Shown here: positions 10,642-21,995 of the stretch, piece after piece
Layout: the number at the start of each line of letters is the position of its first letter
How positions within the stretch are numbered: position 1 is the stretch's first letter
Source: Astrothelium macrocarpum
Lineage: Eukaryota; Ascomycota; Dothideomycetes; Trypetheliales; Trypetheliaceae
Assembly: GCA_021030915.1 (NCBI GenBank)
Contig: JAGEMR010000031.1
Span: forward strand, 1-64,000
DNA length: 64,000 nucleotides
Direction of reading: 5' to 3'
Made by a program: the position numbers and the translations under genes
Notes under the pieces: generated by a model
Told to the model about the DNA's origin: nothing
Database searches by the model: none
Seen by the model: only the letters and a program-made list of their open reading frames with translations

Positions 10642-12720
10642 TTACCAATCATCCTTGTCATCTTCGTCATCTACAGAACAAAAGTCAGCCCGTAAAAAGT
10701 CACAAATGCAATAGGAAACAACTTACCGCTATCCCCTACTTTGGCTTTTCTTGCTGCCAATGCGTTTGCCAACGCCCCAGCCAATCCTGCGTCACTGCCT
10801 CCACTCGCTGCTGCTCCTGCATTGCTTCCCATTCCACCACTGCCTTGGCCACCAGAGTCCCCACCAACCAATGCTGCACTTCGGTCTTTTTTCTCACTGT
10901 CTGCCACCTTTTTCAGTCTTGCCCCACCCCGAATATCTGCAAGAAGATTGTCTCTTCCTTTTGCACCGCCGGCTCCGGGTGGCGGCAAAGGTGGTGCAGC
11001 CGGCGCAGATGAGGGGGTTGGTGCAGCTGAATGTCCAGGCGGTAGAGGCGGCGGTGGAGGTACATTGTTTGCAGATGATATAGATGATATGCTGGGCGGC
11101 GGAAGAGGGGGTGGAGGAGGAGCCCCGCCCGAAGACGCGCTTGGGGGTGGAAGAGGAGGTGGTGGTGGTGGTCCCGCAGAAGGAGATGCTGCTACAGGCG
11201 CCGAGTGAGGAGCCGAGGGCAGTGGTGGCGGCGCCGGTGGTGATGACGGACGATGCTGTGCCGATGGTGGTAATGGCGGAGGTGGAGGAATAGAAGACAA
11301 AGTAAAAGGGGGTGAACGTGGAGGGGGCGGCGGAGGTTGAGATGATGCCGAGGTGGGTGCCGCGGGTGTTTTTGGAGGCAGCGCTGGTGGTGGAGCCAAT
11401 GGTATAGCATGGGCGGATGGTGTGTCCCGCGACGGTAGTGGAGGAACTTGTCCACGCGGTGGTGTTGGGGGTGCCTGAGGGGAGACAAGGTGACCGGTAA
11501 ATGGAGGTGGTACTGAAAATTTGTTTCCACCTTCTTCCTTTTCATCCAGAGGAGTTTTTGGTGGTCTAGGTGGAGGCGGTGGACCAGGAACTGCTTGGGT
11601 GCTCGAGGATGCACGATTTCTTGGAGGTGCGATTGGGGCATTTCCCGCCGCAAACTTTCCAGCATCGGCGAGCGGAGGTGGGGCTCGAAACCTTGGTGGG
11701 GGAGGTCCTGTTGATGGGGATGATTCTCGTGGAGGAGTAATGGTTCTTTCAGGGGATGGAGGCTTGGGTGGGGCTCCGCGACCGCCAGTCCTTCGGGCTG
11801 GTGGAGGAGCTGGGGCCGGGCCTCGACTGGACGTCGTACTGCCTGTATTCTGAGGGCTTAATGAAGGTCGTTCTCCAACCGATGCACCTGGTGGCGGTGG
11901 TGGAGCTGCCCTCGCACCACTCAAAGACAATCCATTTGAAGATTTATTCTTTTCAATGTATTGTCTAATAAAATCGGCATTGTCATCAATCTGGTCTTCA
12001 GAAATACCCATGGCTTTGAGGTCCTTCACGATGGCTTGCACTGCTGGGTCCGATAAATCAACAACAGATGTTGTCCGTGAATGAGGGGGGCTTTGTGGAG
12101 TTGGAGTAGGAGAGTCGCGTGACGGTAAAGGAGAAGTCGGGCCAGGTTTGTGGTTGGCGTTGGACGAATGTCTACCAAAGAGATTTCCAAGACCAAATCG
12201 AGAATGATGATGGCCACCATCACCAGTGCCATTTGTGATAGATCCTGCAGTTGCGCTGAATCCTTTGGTTCTTGTGCTTTTGTCTGCATTCTTCTCTCTC
12301 TCATCCACCTTTTGCTTAAATTTTTTGGCCTCTTTCTCATCTGCAAAAGACAATCCCGCCAAGCAGTCTTCAAGCTCAAAAGTGTGGAAAAAGGTCCGAT
12401 CTTGATTATATGAAAAAGTATCGTAAATTTCCTGGTCCCAAATTACTCCTTTATTAGTTGGCTGCTGTCACGTCAGCTCCGTCTTCCATGTTCTCAGTTT
12501 AGCCACCTACAGATACATCTACCAGTTTAATCCAATAGGTGTGGCCAACTTTATCGTTTGCCAGAACCGCAGCACCCTGAAGCCCTGTAAATGTCCACCT
12601 GCTCTTATTCGGATAGGCTACATAGAGCCGTGCCACTGCCACGGCATGGATTTTATTGGAAGGTTTTGGTACTGTCCTCCGAACTGTTTCCTTGTCTTCT
12701 TCCGACAGGATCGAAGGCAT
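10642..12720 (-). CDS. LAS17: WASP family actin nucleation-promoting factor (Las17/Wsp1)
   Basis: Three exons (12720-12511, 12461-10727, 10670-10642) give 657 residues. Exon 1 plus the start of exon 2 encode a WH1/EVH1 domain (about 10-110: NKIHAVAVARLYVAYPN, GLQGAAVLANDKVGHTYWIK, VIWDQEIYDTFSYNQDRTFF). A short helical GBD-like region with SDPAVQAIVKDLKAMGISED follows, then about 400 residues of proline-rich SH3/profilin ligands, a WH2 motif (NLLADIRGGARLKKV, about 570-590), and an acidic tail ending DDEDDKDDW whose last Trp binds Arp2/3. The tail comes from a 29-nt last exon. Role: activates Arp2/3 branched actin at endocytic patches and hyphal tips. The 49-bp and 56-bp introns have GT/AG ends and keep frame. 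Confidence 0.93.
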
Positions 12721-13229
12721 GTCGATTGAAGCTGAGCTCGAATATTCCTTTCACTCAGGATTGCTTCAGTCGTATGTAAAGAAAGATCCAGGTAGCCCCA
12801 AAAGCCCAATTCAAACTTGCCTGGACGGAGTAGGTGGACAAGGGTTTGTAGGGTTCGAAAGCGTCTGCTAGCTGAACGAGAGGCAACATGGAAGAATTGG
12901 ATTATGCAGAAGTATTGAAATAGCAATATTCTTGCAAGTCTTCGAGACAATCCGCTTCGGTAATGGCGCTTGGTTTAATTACAAAAGCGTCAGGCTACAG
13001 TAGATGCAAAGTTGCGGGTCATTGCGAAATGGCGACGACTGTCAACGTTTTGTCCATTACATGCACACCCCAACCAACAACCAAACGTTTGGCCCCTCAA
13101 ACCACTTCTTATTGTAGTAATGATTACGAGCTCGCTAGTACCAACACTAATAATGGAGCAAAAGACCTCAAGGTCTTGCTTTTCATGCCATAGTAGACAC
13201 TCAACGAAATCATTAGCTACAAGCCATCT
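12721..13229. other. WASP promoter and XPF 3' region
   Basis: About 510 bp between the WASP start and the XPF stop, both on the minus strand. It must hold the WASP promoter. I see no clear TATA box or further gene. Confidence 0.4.
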
Positions 13230-16064
13230 TCATTCTTCAAACACACTCCTATTGAAGAATCGAAATATCTGTCTGGCAGCTTCCCTTCCGACCAGTTCCC
13301 CCAATTCTTCTTCTTCCATATTTGCCAATTGGGCAATGCTCCCTACTTCTAGCATCAATTTGTTGAATACTGCTAATGTTACTCCAGGAACCGATCTCAG
13401 CATGTCCTGAGGCACCTGGCTAAAGGTACTTCGATTAATATCTTCTGGATTCTCGCCTACCTGAAGGCCAGCCTGAACAGCACGAATGGGATCCGGCTCA
13501 TCTTGAGCTCTTTTGAGTTCCTCAAATATCTCTGCTGTCTGATATGGTGAACTTGACCAGATAATGCGGAGGCGAGGAAAAGCAAGCGTTAGCACCACGA
13601 GTTTGGATTGCAGATCTGAGTCTTTAAGTGCAGAAGCGCCCGCAGAGGAGGCGGAAAGATCCGCAAAGGGCTCTAGAGTAAATGACTTTCCAGCATCAAA
13701 TTCAATGAGAAGCATTGCATCCTTGTAATGCTCAGTCAACGTTTCGGCCTGAGAATAGAGACGGCCATTGTTGAGTGATCCGATGAGATCGCGTACCGAC
13801 TTTCGTTCCACTGCCAACGTAGGGGTAAGGACATAATCGCCGACAGTGAGCATGCAGGGTACGACAATCATACTGCGGGCATGCAAGAGCGATGGTAATG
13901 AAGACCGAAACTCTCGTACATCAATCACCACACGAGGGGGGGCGGCTGTTGCAGCAAGTCGACCACCACCAGCAATCCGCGTGTTCACAGTACGTAAAAA
14001 GTTGGTCTCCGGATCTGTCGACGTGTCATGCATAGCATGATTGAGAGTTATTGCCATAGATCCTCGTTCCTTGATCAACCTAGTAAAAGCGTCTTTTTCC
14101 CTTCTGACTGCGCTCAAGTAACGTTGTTCTTCAACCGAGCCTCCATAGTACATAAAGTAAACCCTCACATTTCTGTCCGTGTGGGAACTGCGATAAACCT
14201 CAACTCGCCGAATGAACGCAGCATCTGGCTCATACATAATCACATATCTCGGTCGAATCTCTTCCAATATGTGCTCGTCCACATCACCGTCATAAGGGTG
14301 TATTACTAGTAGTTCCTTCATATCGTAAAGTTCATAAAAGTCGTCCATATTGTCAAGTGGGTCTGTAGCTATCTCTTCTTTCTGAAGACTTTCTGTTTCT
14401 GTCGGATTCAAGTCTGCCAGCAAGCTCGTCATGTGCGAATCTTTATCACCTGCGACATACAAAGCACCACTCGTCGTCCGATTTGGAGCTGCAGCTGCAG
14501 CAGCTCCGCCTCTAATCCTACGACGCTTATTTGGTGGAACACGTCCCTTTGTCTGCTGTGCTCTATAATCCGAAGAGCCATTGATGGACTTTTGGTTTTC
14601 TGAAAAGAGAGTGGCCGACACTTTGGCAAAATCGCGTTTCCATGCAAGATAGTTCCGTAGCTTCCGTCGCATCATAAAGGTAGCAGATGATTTATAATTT
14701 TCTTCTCCAATACCATCGACGGGATCTCTTTGTTGATTCTGCGGCTTTTGAGGCACGTGCATGGTCTGGAGAAACTCCCTGAGTTGGCGGCAGGTTCCCT
14801 GGTCTCCACACATGATGAGAATTGAGCCGCTAGAGTCATCTTGAAATGTGGGATTAAAATAATTGTCCCGCTCAATCTCATCCAAAATCTCGGCGAGCAA
14901 AGCCCATTTTGGTTGTTCTTCAAGTACGGCATGAAGGGAATCTGGTACACCATCAATTGTTTTGGACCCATCTGGATCATTAATCTTTCCCGTATATACT
15001 CGTCGCTTAGCAGTGTTGAATATAACATGGGCAGCATCAAGAAACAGCCATGGTGATTGATTCCAACGAGTTGCGCCTGGTGGAGGAGATGATGCAGCCA
15101 ATACCGTATCGAGATATTTGTTGAAGCTGACAGCATCATACGTGAGTAATGACTGTAAAATGTTGCGAAGCAAGGTGAGATCCCGAGCAACCTGTCGGGT
15201 ACGAAAGCTTGTACGGTGCCACACTGGATCAAGCTGTCTCCTGACAATGGCGTCGAAATTCTTATGAAGAGCGCTGTCGAGGTTCCAATCGTCCATCTCC
15301 AGGCCAGTATTAGCCTTTTTCAATTCACTAATGCTAATTTCAACGCATTCCATCACTGCTTGCTGGATTTCTTTCATGGCATCAGTCATTGACACTTCAA
15401 GTTCAATGACCTCGGCTTTTCTTCTACCTTCCAGAGATTTTGCAACGGTAATATGGAATCGTGGATACAGAGAAGGCTGGCGTAAAAAGAGATTCTTCAT
15501 CATTGTCGCTAATGGAGAAAAGCCTGTTGTAAACGGTTCGGGATTGTCGGAAAAGGCCTTTAAAAATCCAGTCTTATTTTTCTGTCGATAGATTCGAATA
15601 ATAAATGCCTCCAGTGCAGTAGCAACGATGCGTTCAGCATGCAAAACAACCATGCCGGTTACTGTTTCTGGATTCAGGAGGCCAGACAAGAAATCGACAA
15701 TGAGTATGCGAGAAGTAATACTAAATACACCACCTTGGGAATACAATTTTTCTCTCGTTCCCACGCTCATCATATCTGTATTGACTAAACCCAGCCCCCT
15801 GGCCTTGGAAGAATTGCTAATGGCAGCATGTTCAGCCAGAGACTCTCCGATCCATCCATTTTCTCGTTCATCTGCTCCAACGAGCAATACCAAATTATTG
15901 CCAGCTGCGTCGTAGTAATGAAGGAGATTGGTCACGATCCGCAAGATTCCCAGACCACGAGCCAGCAAAATGAGAACATCATTTTGCTGAATCTCACGAA
16001 AAATGTCTGCTTGAAATTCAAGAGGCAGCGAGAGCTTCACTGGGCTCTTTTCATCACTGGGCAT
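13230..16064 (-). CDS. RAD1: DNA repair endonuclease XPF/Rad1 (ERCC4 family)
   Basis: A single-exon gene of 944 residues, the usual length for XPF/Rad1. The N-terminal half is the degenerate SF2 helicase-like region (for example ILIVDFLSGLLNPETVTGMVVLHAER). The ERCC4 nuclease active site is complete: VVIDVREFRSSLPSLL, then GDYVLTP...VERKSVRDLIGSLNNGRL around residues 741-765, matching GDXnERKX3D, with a downstream LLIEFD. The C-terminus (about 885-940) is the tandem helix-hairpin-helix domain (MLRSVPGVTLAVFNKLMLEV) that pairs with the Rad10/ERCC1 partner. Role: 5' incision in nucleotide excision repair, crosslink repair and single-strand annealing, in the nucleus. It is the orthologue type of N. 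crassa mus-38 and S. pombe rad16. Confidence 0.96.
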   Translation of the reverse strand: MPSDEKSPVKLSLPLEFQADIFREIQQNDVLILLARGLGILRIVTNLLHYYDAAGNNLVLLVGADERENGWIGESLAEHAAISNSSKARGLGLVNTDMMSVGTREKLYSQGGVFSITSRILIVDFLSGLLNPETVTGMVVLHAERIVATALEAFIIRIYRQKNKTGFLKAFSDNPEPFTTGFSPLATMMKNLFLRQPSLYPRFHITVAKSLEGRRKAEVIELEVSMTDAMKEIQQAVMECVEISISELKKANTGLEMDDWNLDSALHKNFDAIVRRQLDPVWHRTSFRTRQVARDLTLLRNILQSLLTYDAVSFNKYLDTVLAASSPPPGATRWNQSPWLFLDAAHVIFNTAKRRVYTGKINDPDGSKTIDGVPDSLHAVLEEQPKWALLAEILDEIERDNYFNPTFQDDSSGSILIMCGDQGTCRQLREFLQTMHVPQKPQNQQRDPVDGIGEENYKSSATFMMRRKLRNYLAWKRDFAKVSATLFSENQKSINGSSDYRAQQTKGRVPPNKRRRIRGGAAAAAAPNRTTSGALYVAGDKDSHMTSLLADLNPTETESLQKEEIATDPLDNMDDFYELYDMKELLVIHPYDGDVDEHILEEIRPRYVIMYEPDAAFIRRVEVYRSSHTDRNVRVYFMYYGGSVEEQRYLSAVRREKDAFTRLIKERGSMAITLNHAMHDTSTDPETNFLRTVNTRIAGGGRLAATAAPPRVVIDVREFRSSLPSLLHARSMIVVPCMLTVGDYVLTPTLAVERKSVRDLIGSLNNGRLYSQAETLTEHYKDAMLLIEFDAGKSFTLEPFADLSASSAGASALKDSDLQSKLVVLTLAFPRLRIIWSSSPYQTAEIFEELKRAQDEPDPIRAVQAGLQVGENPEDINRSTFSQVPQDMLRSVPGVTLAVFNKLMLEVGSIAQLANMEEEELGELVGREAARQIFRFFNRSVFEE

Positions 16065-16479
16065 CTGGTGGCGACTCGGACAATGCGGTCAAGGATTGAA
16101 AAAGTACTTGTAAAAGGTCACCATTCAGCTTTCTATAGGACTAACACTGAATCAAACCCTCAAGCCTTGATCAGCAAAGGTCTTCAGTCACTGAAAACGT
16201 TGATAGCGTGACTGGTGGAGTGACGTAAGTTGGCTTGAAACGGGAGGGCGGAATTGGCTTGGAAATCTTCAGACGAGTCACACAAATTTCACGCTCCATG
16301 TGGTTGCATACGAAACACTACATCCTATACACCACTCGAAAAATTCCCGACTCCCCAATTTTCAATCGCTTATGAATGTTGCTCATGTTCAACTTGCTTT
16401 GAATGAAATTCTGGCCGTCTAGGCCTACATCTACAGCATCATCTCCCCGCCTACCCACCCAGTATCTCTCAATTTCGTC
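16065..16479. promoter_or_regulatory. Divergent promoter between XPF and MFS transporter
   Basis: A 415-bp head-to-head intergenic region with no open frame of its own. No strong TATA element is visible. A shared bidirectional promoter is likely from position alone. Confidence 0.4.
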
Positions 16480-18313
16480 ATGAAATCCTCTGGCCGTAGC
16501 CAGAAACCTCCCTTTTACCAACGTCATTCCTCGACTCTTCATTACCAAACATTCCCTACTCCACCACCAAAGTCCAAAGGCCCACCACCCACAAGCACCA
16601 CCTATCGTACCGCAACTACTCCACACTCAACTTCTTCACACTCACGACATGGCTCTACCGGCTCATCCCACCGCGAATCCCCACTTCCTAAACGACAATT
16701 GGCCATTCTCGCCATCATTGCCCTGGCCGAACAAACGGCTCTCAATTCAATTAGTCCCTATCTCCCAGACATGGCAACAAGTTTTCCCGAAGTAAAAGCA
16801 GGTCAAGTCGGACTATACGTTGGCCTCATAGCAAGTTCATTTGCGTTAGCACAATTCGCGACAGTCTTCTTTTGGGGCTGGTTGAGTGATCAGATTGGAA
16901 GGAAACCGGTGGTCATGACAGGAACGTTGCTCACCGCCGCCTGCTTTGTAGCTTTCGGCTTTTGCCGCACGCTTTGGCAAGCTGTGCTTGTTCAAATATT
17001 AATGGGCGTGGTCAATGGAAACCAGGGGGTCATTTCGACATGTTTGGGGGAAATTACGGACCGGAGTAATCAAAGCCGCGCGTTTACATATCTCCCAGTT
17101 GTATATGGTGTGGGCGGCATAACAGGACCGATTGTCGGAGGACTATTGGTGAATGACAAGCTCCGACACCCATACCTTCCACCAAACTTGTTTAGTGCGG
17201 TGGTGCTTCTGGTAGACCTAATACTGACAACCATGTTTTTGGAGGAAAGTCTAGAGGAGGCCAAAGAACTGCCGCCGCTAGGAACGAGGGTGCATAGTCT
17301 ATTCGCATGGCTGTGGCAATTTACTGGATTCAGTCGCAAACCTACATATACACGACAAGAGGTCACGAGCGGGCAAATTCGTGCCAGTCCAGGGGATGGC
17401 GCAGTAGAGGATATTCTCGATTCGGACGAAGAGACAACAGTATCTGGGGACGGCTCACCCAAGTCATCCCCACAGCTTATACCGGAAAACCATGAACATC
17501 TGACCAAAAAGGAAATCTTCAATCGAAACACCCTACTGTTACTAATCACGTTTCTCATTTTCCAATTATCCAACATTTCATACAATTCTTTATACCCCAT
17601 TTTTGGACAGGCAGAGCCGCCGACGGGAAGAAATTTGACGCCCGAGGAAATAGGGCTTTCTTTGGCATTTGCAGGTGTTGTAACCATCGTTTTTCAGGTC
17701 GGCATCTTCAACAAAATAATCAGTAAGATTGGGAACAAAACAACGTATCGAGTGGGATTAGGAGGGTTTGTTCTTGCATTTGTATTAATGCCATGGGTAG
17801 GTTACAAAACAGGAAATGGCATTGGCAATGGTCGAGTGGCTCTATGGATTGAACTCGGTGCAGTCCTCATTATCAAGACAGTTGCTGCAGTAGGAGGGCT
17901 GACATCTGCTCTGCTTCTGGTATGCTCAACTAATCCCAATTCTGATACTTACATTAACACTTGTATTAACGCTCACCTTCTAGATTACCAATTCTGCCCC
18001 AAACCATTCAGTCCTTGGTACTCTCAATGGCCTTGCCCAAACTCTATCTGCGGCAGGTAGAGCGGTTGGGCCGTTCATTTCCGGTAGTCTATTTTCTCTT
18101 GCCACTCACATACAACCCAAAGGTGAGGCTATGGCTTTTGGCCTCTTCGGCGGCATATCCTTTATAGGATTTTTACTAAGCTTTGGGATTACGGGTGACA
18201 GCCTGGAAGCAGAAGGCTGGGATGAAGAAAACGGTTCTACTGCAGACGAAGGCCAGGATGATGGAGAGAGTGAGGAAGATGGCGAGGATCAACCCCTCAT
18301 GGATAGGAGGTGA
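16480..18313 (+). CDS. Major facilitator superfamily transporter
   Basis: Two exons (16480-17919, 17984-18313) with a 64-bp intron give 589 residues. After a 70-residue Ser/Thr/Pro-rich cytosolic N-terminus come 12 expected membrane segments. The signature between TM2 and TM3 is WLSDQIGRKPVVMTG. A long acidic loop in the centre (DSDEETTVSGDGSPKSS) separates the two halves. The second exon restores the conserved TLNGLAQTLSAAGRAVGP of TM11-12 and ends in an acidic tail (DEGQDDGESEEDGEDQPLMD). This resembles the fungal ZIFL/YCR023C-like group of vacuolar or plasma-membrane drug:proton antiporters. The substrate is unknown. Confidence 0.9.
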
Positions 18314-18563
18314 TTGTAGCAAGAATATTGAGGATTCCTTCGAGGTCACTATTATCATGTGAGCAAAATTCAGCGCGGCGTTGTTGGTTCACATTACATC
18401 CGTACAGACTTTTCGCAGGCTCAAGCTTTGTATATAGCTAATTCCACATACACAATGGGTTGCTCAAAAGAACTTGCGTCCATCGAGGTGCATTCCAAGT
18501 TTAAATTAGAACCCCAATTCAGAAAATGTTACTGCCTTTTACTTTTAAGAGCGACAAGTTTCG

Positions 18564-19382
18564 TCACTGGAAAACCTTTTGGGCTTCTGAAGAAGTCTTA
18601 TTCTCTTGTGATTTGTTAGTTTCAATCAGCGCCTGCATCTTTTCCATAGCCCTTATGAAGTATGCCTTGGTCTCCTGCCAATTCTGTTCCTTGATCTCGT
18701 CACTACCGTGGCGTGCTTTAGTGAGAAATGGTTTCTTTCCAGCTTGAGATTGATGATGAAACCGAATTTCTTCAAGATGAGCAACGACTTGGCGAGAAAC
18801 GCTTTGCAAATCTTCGTAGGAGGCTTCCTGCAACTGTGTCGTCGCGTTGAGTCGTAGCGTACCAGTCAGATTTCCTCTTGCAAGAAGTTTTCCGCTTTTG
18901 CCAAGACCATCAATTCTCAACCCGGCATCATCGAAACCTGCCTCATTCAAGGCTCCACGAAACGCTCTCCGCATTCGTCGAGCCAGCTTTGAGCGAACCA
19001 CGGATTTGGTGTTCTTAATGAAAGGGTTTACATTCCACCATAATCCCCCTCCGCCCCCTGGGCTGGTTTCATCAATGTGCTCGGATCTTTTCCCACGCTC
19101 TTCATATCGTTGTCGAACCGTCCAATACCTCGCATTCAATGGTAGAGAGAGGACATCTTGGCCGTCTGGCGATGGCGTGTGAAAAATGCTAAATGCAGCG
19201 TGAACGATTTTCGGATAGGCCGGCAATACCGTGAATTGTAATTTCAGTGGATACAGGTATGACGAAGTCGTTGGGGGGAGCTTGAGTGGAGGGAGGGTAG
19301 AACCGATCCAGTGCGGTGTGTAAGGAGGTGGATGTTGAGCCGAGAGTGCGTGGCTAACGTGTCGAGGTATTCGGGGGAGCAT
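18564..19382 (-). CDS. Conserved-looking protein of unknown function, possibly mitochondrial
   Basis: A single-exon reading frame of 272 residues starting with a clean ATG. I do not recognise the family. The N-terminus (MLPRIPRHVSHALSAQ) has Arg and hydroxyl residues, few acids and an amphipathic look typical of a mitochondrial presequence. The middle has a basic helix (RSKLARRMRRAFRGALNEAGFD) and the C-terminus a Gln/Glu/Lys-rich helix likely to form a coiled coil (QNWQETKAYFIRAMEKMQALIETNKSQ). It is divergent from eIF1A (338 bp apart) and tail to tail with the MFS gene. The coding pattern is convincing, the function open. Confidence 0.7.
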   Translation of the reverse strand: MLPRIPRHVSHALSAQHPPPYTPHWIGSTLPPLKLPPTTSSYLYPLKLQFTVLPAYPKIVHAAFSIFHTPSPDGQDVLSLPLNARYWTVRQRYEERGKRSEHIDETSPGGGGGLWWNVNPFIKNTKSVVRSKLARRMRRAFRGALNEAGFDDAGLRIDGLGKSGKLLARGNLTGTLRLNATTQLQEASYEDLQSVSRQVVAHLEEIRFHHQSQAGKKPFLTKARHGSDEIKEQNWQETKAYFIRAMEKMQALIETNKSQENKTSSEAQKVFQ

Positions 19383-19720
19383 GACCTAGCACACAAGGAC
19401 GTATTTGAGCGCCATCACCAGCCATACTTCCGCCGACATAGTGACAGCATCAATACCTAGTATTCGTGTAGAGCAGGGCATCGGAGAATCTGTCCACGTA
19501 CACAACGTTGACCTGGGCCGTTGCTAGCGCCGTTCTACGTCTCACCGCCTTCGCGGCTGATCACCGACTCATTGCCCCACGTAACAAAGGCGACGAGATA
19601 TTCAAACATCTACCTACTCGCCAACTTGGGCTACCTGTGCTTTAGCTTAACAAACGCGAATCCACGACCGTTACAGCGCAGCTCAGCAATCTTAGGTGTG
19701 CCGACTGAGAAGAAATCAAC
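19383..19720. promoter_or_regulatory. Divergent promoter for the unknown protein and eIF1A
   Basis: A 338-bp head-to-head region. No TATA box stands out, in keeping with a housekeeping translation-factor promoter. Confidence 0.4.
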
Positions 19721-20357
19721 ATGCCTAAGAACAAAGGAAAGGTACGTGAGGCGAGGTCACAGACAGGCCAACCCAACTTCAGACCAGATGCTGGACATGT
19801 TGCATTATTCCATATGGCATCATTCATTAACACGGTAGAAACCAGGGAGGAAAAAACCGTAGGCGTGGAAAGAACGAAAACGACAACGAAAAACGCGAGC
19901 TCACATTCAAAGAAGATGGTCAAGGTACGACTATCCCTTCAGATGTGAAACGGTCACCACTACATAGCGACATGTTCGATACTAATCATCATCTTTTCCA
20001 GAATATGCCCAAGTCCTCAAAATGCTTGGCAACGGCCGCCTTGAAGCGCTTTGTTTCGACGGTACCAAGAGACTAGCGCACATCCGCGGGAAGCTACGCA
20101 AAAAGGTTTGGATCAATAATGGTGACATTATTCTCCTCTCGCTCCGAGAATATCAAGACGGAAAGGGCGATGTTATTCTCAAATACAGCGCGGATGAAGC
20201 AAGAAGTCTCAAGGCATACGGTGAATTACCTGAAAGCGCGAAAATCAACGAAACGGACACATACGGCCATGAGGGCGATGAGGGCATAGGCTTCGAATTC
20301 GATGAAGACAGAGACGAAGACGAAAGTGAAGACGAAATTGACGTGGACGACATTTAG
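19721..20357 (+). CDS. TIF11: Translation initiation factor eIF1A
   Basis: Three exons (19721-19741, 19846-19924, 20002-20357) give 151 residues. The first exon is only 21 nt and encodes MPKNKGK. Exon 2 adds the basic tail GGKNRRRGKNENDNEKREL, and exon 3 the OB-fold core (EYAQVLKMLGNGRLEALCFD, RLAHIRGKLRKKVWINNGD, DEARSLKAYGELPE). It closes with the acidic C-terminal tail (DEDESEDEIDVDDI). All are hallmarks of eIF1A, which binds the A site of the 40S subunit and controls scanning and start-codon choice with eIF1. Length and tails are normal for the family, so the splice model is secure. Confidence 0.96.
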
Positions 20358-21995
20358 AATTGTCGAAAAGGAAGTGTCGACAGATGGGGGTTATTCTTCG
20401 AGCATCTCAAAATAGGGGCTCTTTGCTTGGGTACAGCATCATCATGAACATGACTTTTCTTTTGTAACGACTAGCGTCAAGTTAATTTCTCTCCACCGAT
20501 GATGCCATGGCGCAGAATGCTGGGACAGAAGCTGAACAAAATAGAAATAAAGCTCAGCTCGCGCGTTGTTTGTCCCAATTTTGATTTGTCCCCAACGTTT
20601 GACCGAGTGCGCAAATAAAATATAAACCCTCTACTCAAAACAGAACCACGCAAACCAGTCGCACACAGATACGCAACAGAATGCGCGTTTCGTTAGGATG
20701 TCAAGGCATTACAACAAGACAAATAAAAGGAGAGCAGCCTTGGAAAGCTTAGCCTCGTTTTGAACTAAATAATTCTGTAATCGTGACAAACACCTCTTGT
20801 ACGAATCAAAGTCGCCATTCACAAGTTGCCAGTGGAATTCAATTCTAATGTCAATGGCTGAGCGAGGCATGGATCTAGATATAGGTGTTACTATTATTTT
20901 GAGGTATATTTAGCATCATCTCAAGTGGTCTAGGATCGGAAGTACAACAGAAAGAGTGAATTATTGCCATCAGCACAGTGTTCCAAAAGATGAAGCTTAG
21001 CTAGTCAAGCAGAATGATCAACTTCAGGCTCAACATTTGACATTCATTAAAATGAACTCGATCAGGGGAACGAGGTTTTTTAAATTATGTGGCCTGCTTG
21101 GCGATAATTCTGAATCACGTTGACCAACATTTTGACCCATGTTAGCCCAAACAACAGGCGAAGAACATCTCACCACGGTAGCATCGATTGTATATGGTCT
21201 GTCGAATTTTCCCCATTACCTCCAAACGAGGCTTCATCGTGCTTGAAATAGAAGCTACTCGCACATGATTCATTCAAGACTTACTATTAATTCGTTTGTT
21301 CCTGAGTCGTCTTCGGACACTGTTGCATAACCTTGGTTGCGATAGTCCAGCTCAGGTAAGGCTTCCTAACAAGGAGCCTCATTGTCAATCACCTACGTTG
21401 TCGTTTTGGTCTTCTCCAATTATGTCATCTATTATGAAGGCGACGAGCAATCCCTGATCCAAAGGTCAAGCACATATAGCCACATGGCCGTTCAACGATT
21501 CTACTACAATGTTGGCCCAGGATCGAAGTCAATCTTCTCTCTATTCGCAATGCATGTAGTCATCCATAAACCAGTAGATCTAGGTATTCCTAAATTATAT
21601 GCATACTTCACACTAATCCTCGCTACGTGGCTACTACCCTTTAAGTCTTCAAGCCTCAGACATCGACGATCATCTCCAAATAATACGAACAATGCGGCTA
21701 CATTTATGGCGCCGTGCAAATCGTTTCCCGGTGTCACATTAGCTCGAATTAGACTGTTCAACCTTAGTTCATGACAAGTTGCGAACATAAAAAGTATTGG
21801 TATATAAGTTTTTACCTTTTGTGGAAATATGAGATTCGTGCGAGTCTCACCCTTCTGCAAAATCTCATTCATCGTTCCTTGCTGGTCAAGAACAGCACCA
21901 TTCATTTCTTTTTCATTTCTTTTTTTTTTTTTTAAAAAAAAAAAAGAATCAAACGTTAATCATAGTCGTTTGGTCGTGACTGCCGTGCTCTCAAG
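20358..21995. other. Intergenic stretch upstream of the glycine-rich gene
   Basis: About 1.6 kb with only weak overlapping frames (longest 133 codons on the minus strand at 21504-21905, no recognisable motif). It contains an A/T palindrome listed separately. I see no gene here. Confidence 0.45.
21920..21945. repeat. T14A12 palindromic tract
   Basis: A run of 14 T followed immediately by 12 A, bordered by C and G, so that nearly the whole tract is self-complementary. It lies about 50 bp before the start codon of the secreted glycine-rich gene, probably inside its core promoter or 5' leader. Poly(dA:dT) tracts exclude nucleosomes and often mark fungal promoters. Confidence 0.8.

Noticed and set aside
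10741..11853. Long plus-strand glycine-rich frames opposite the WASP proline-rich core
   Set aside because: They are the complement of proline codons in WASP, whose WH1, WH2 and acidic motifs establish the minus strand as coding.
17070..17687. 205-codon minus-strand frame inside the MFS gene
   Set aside because: It is a shadow of membrane-segment codons of the transporter on the plus strand.
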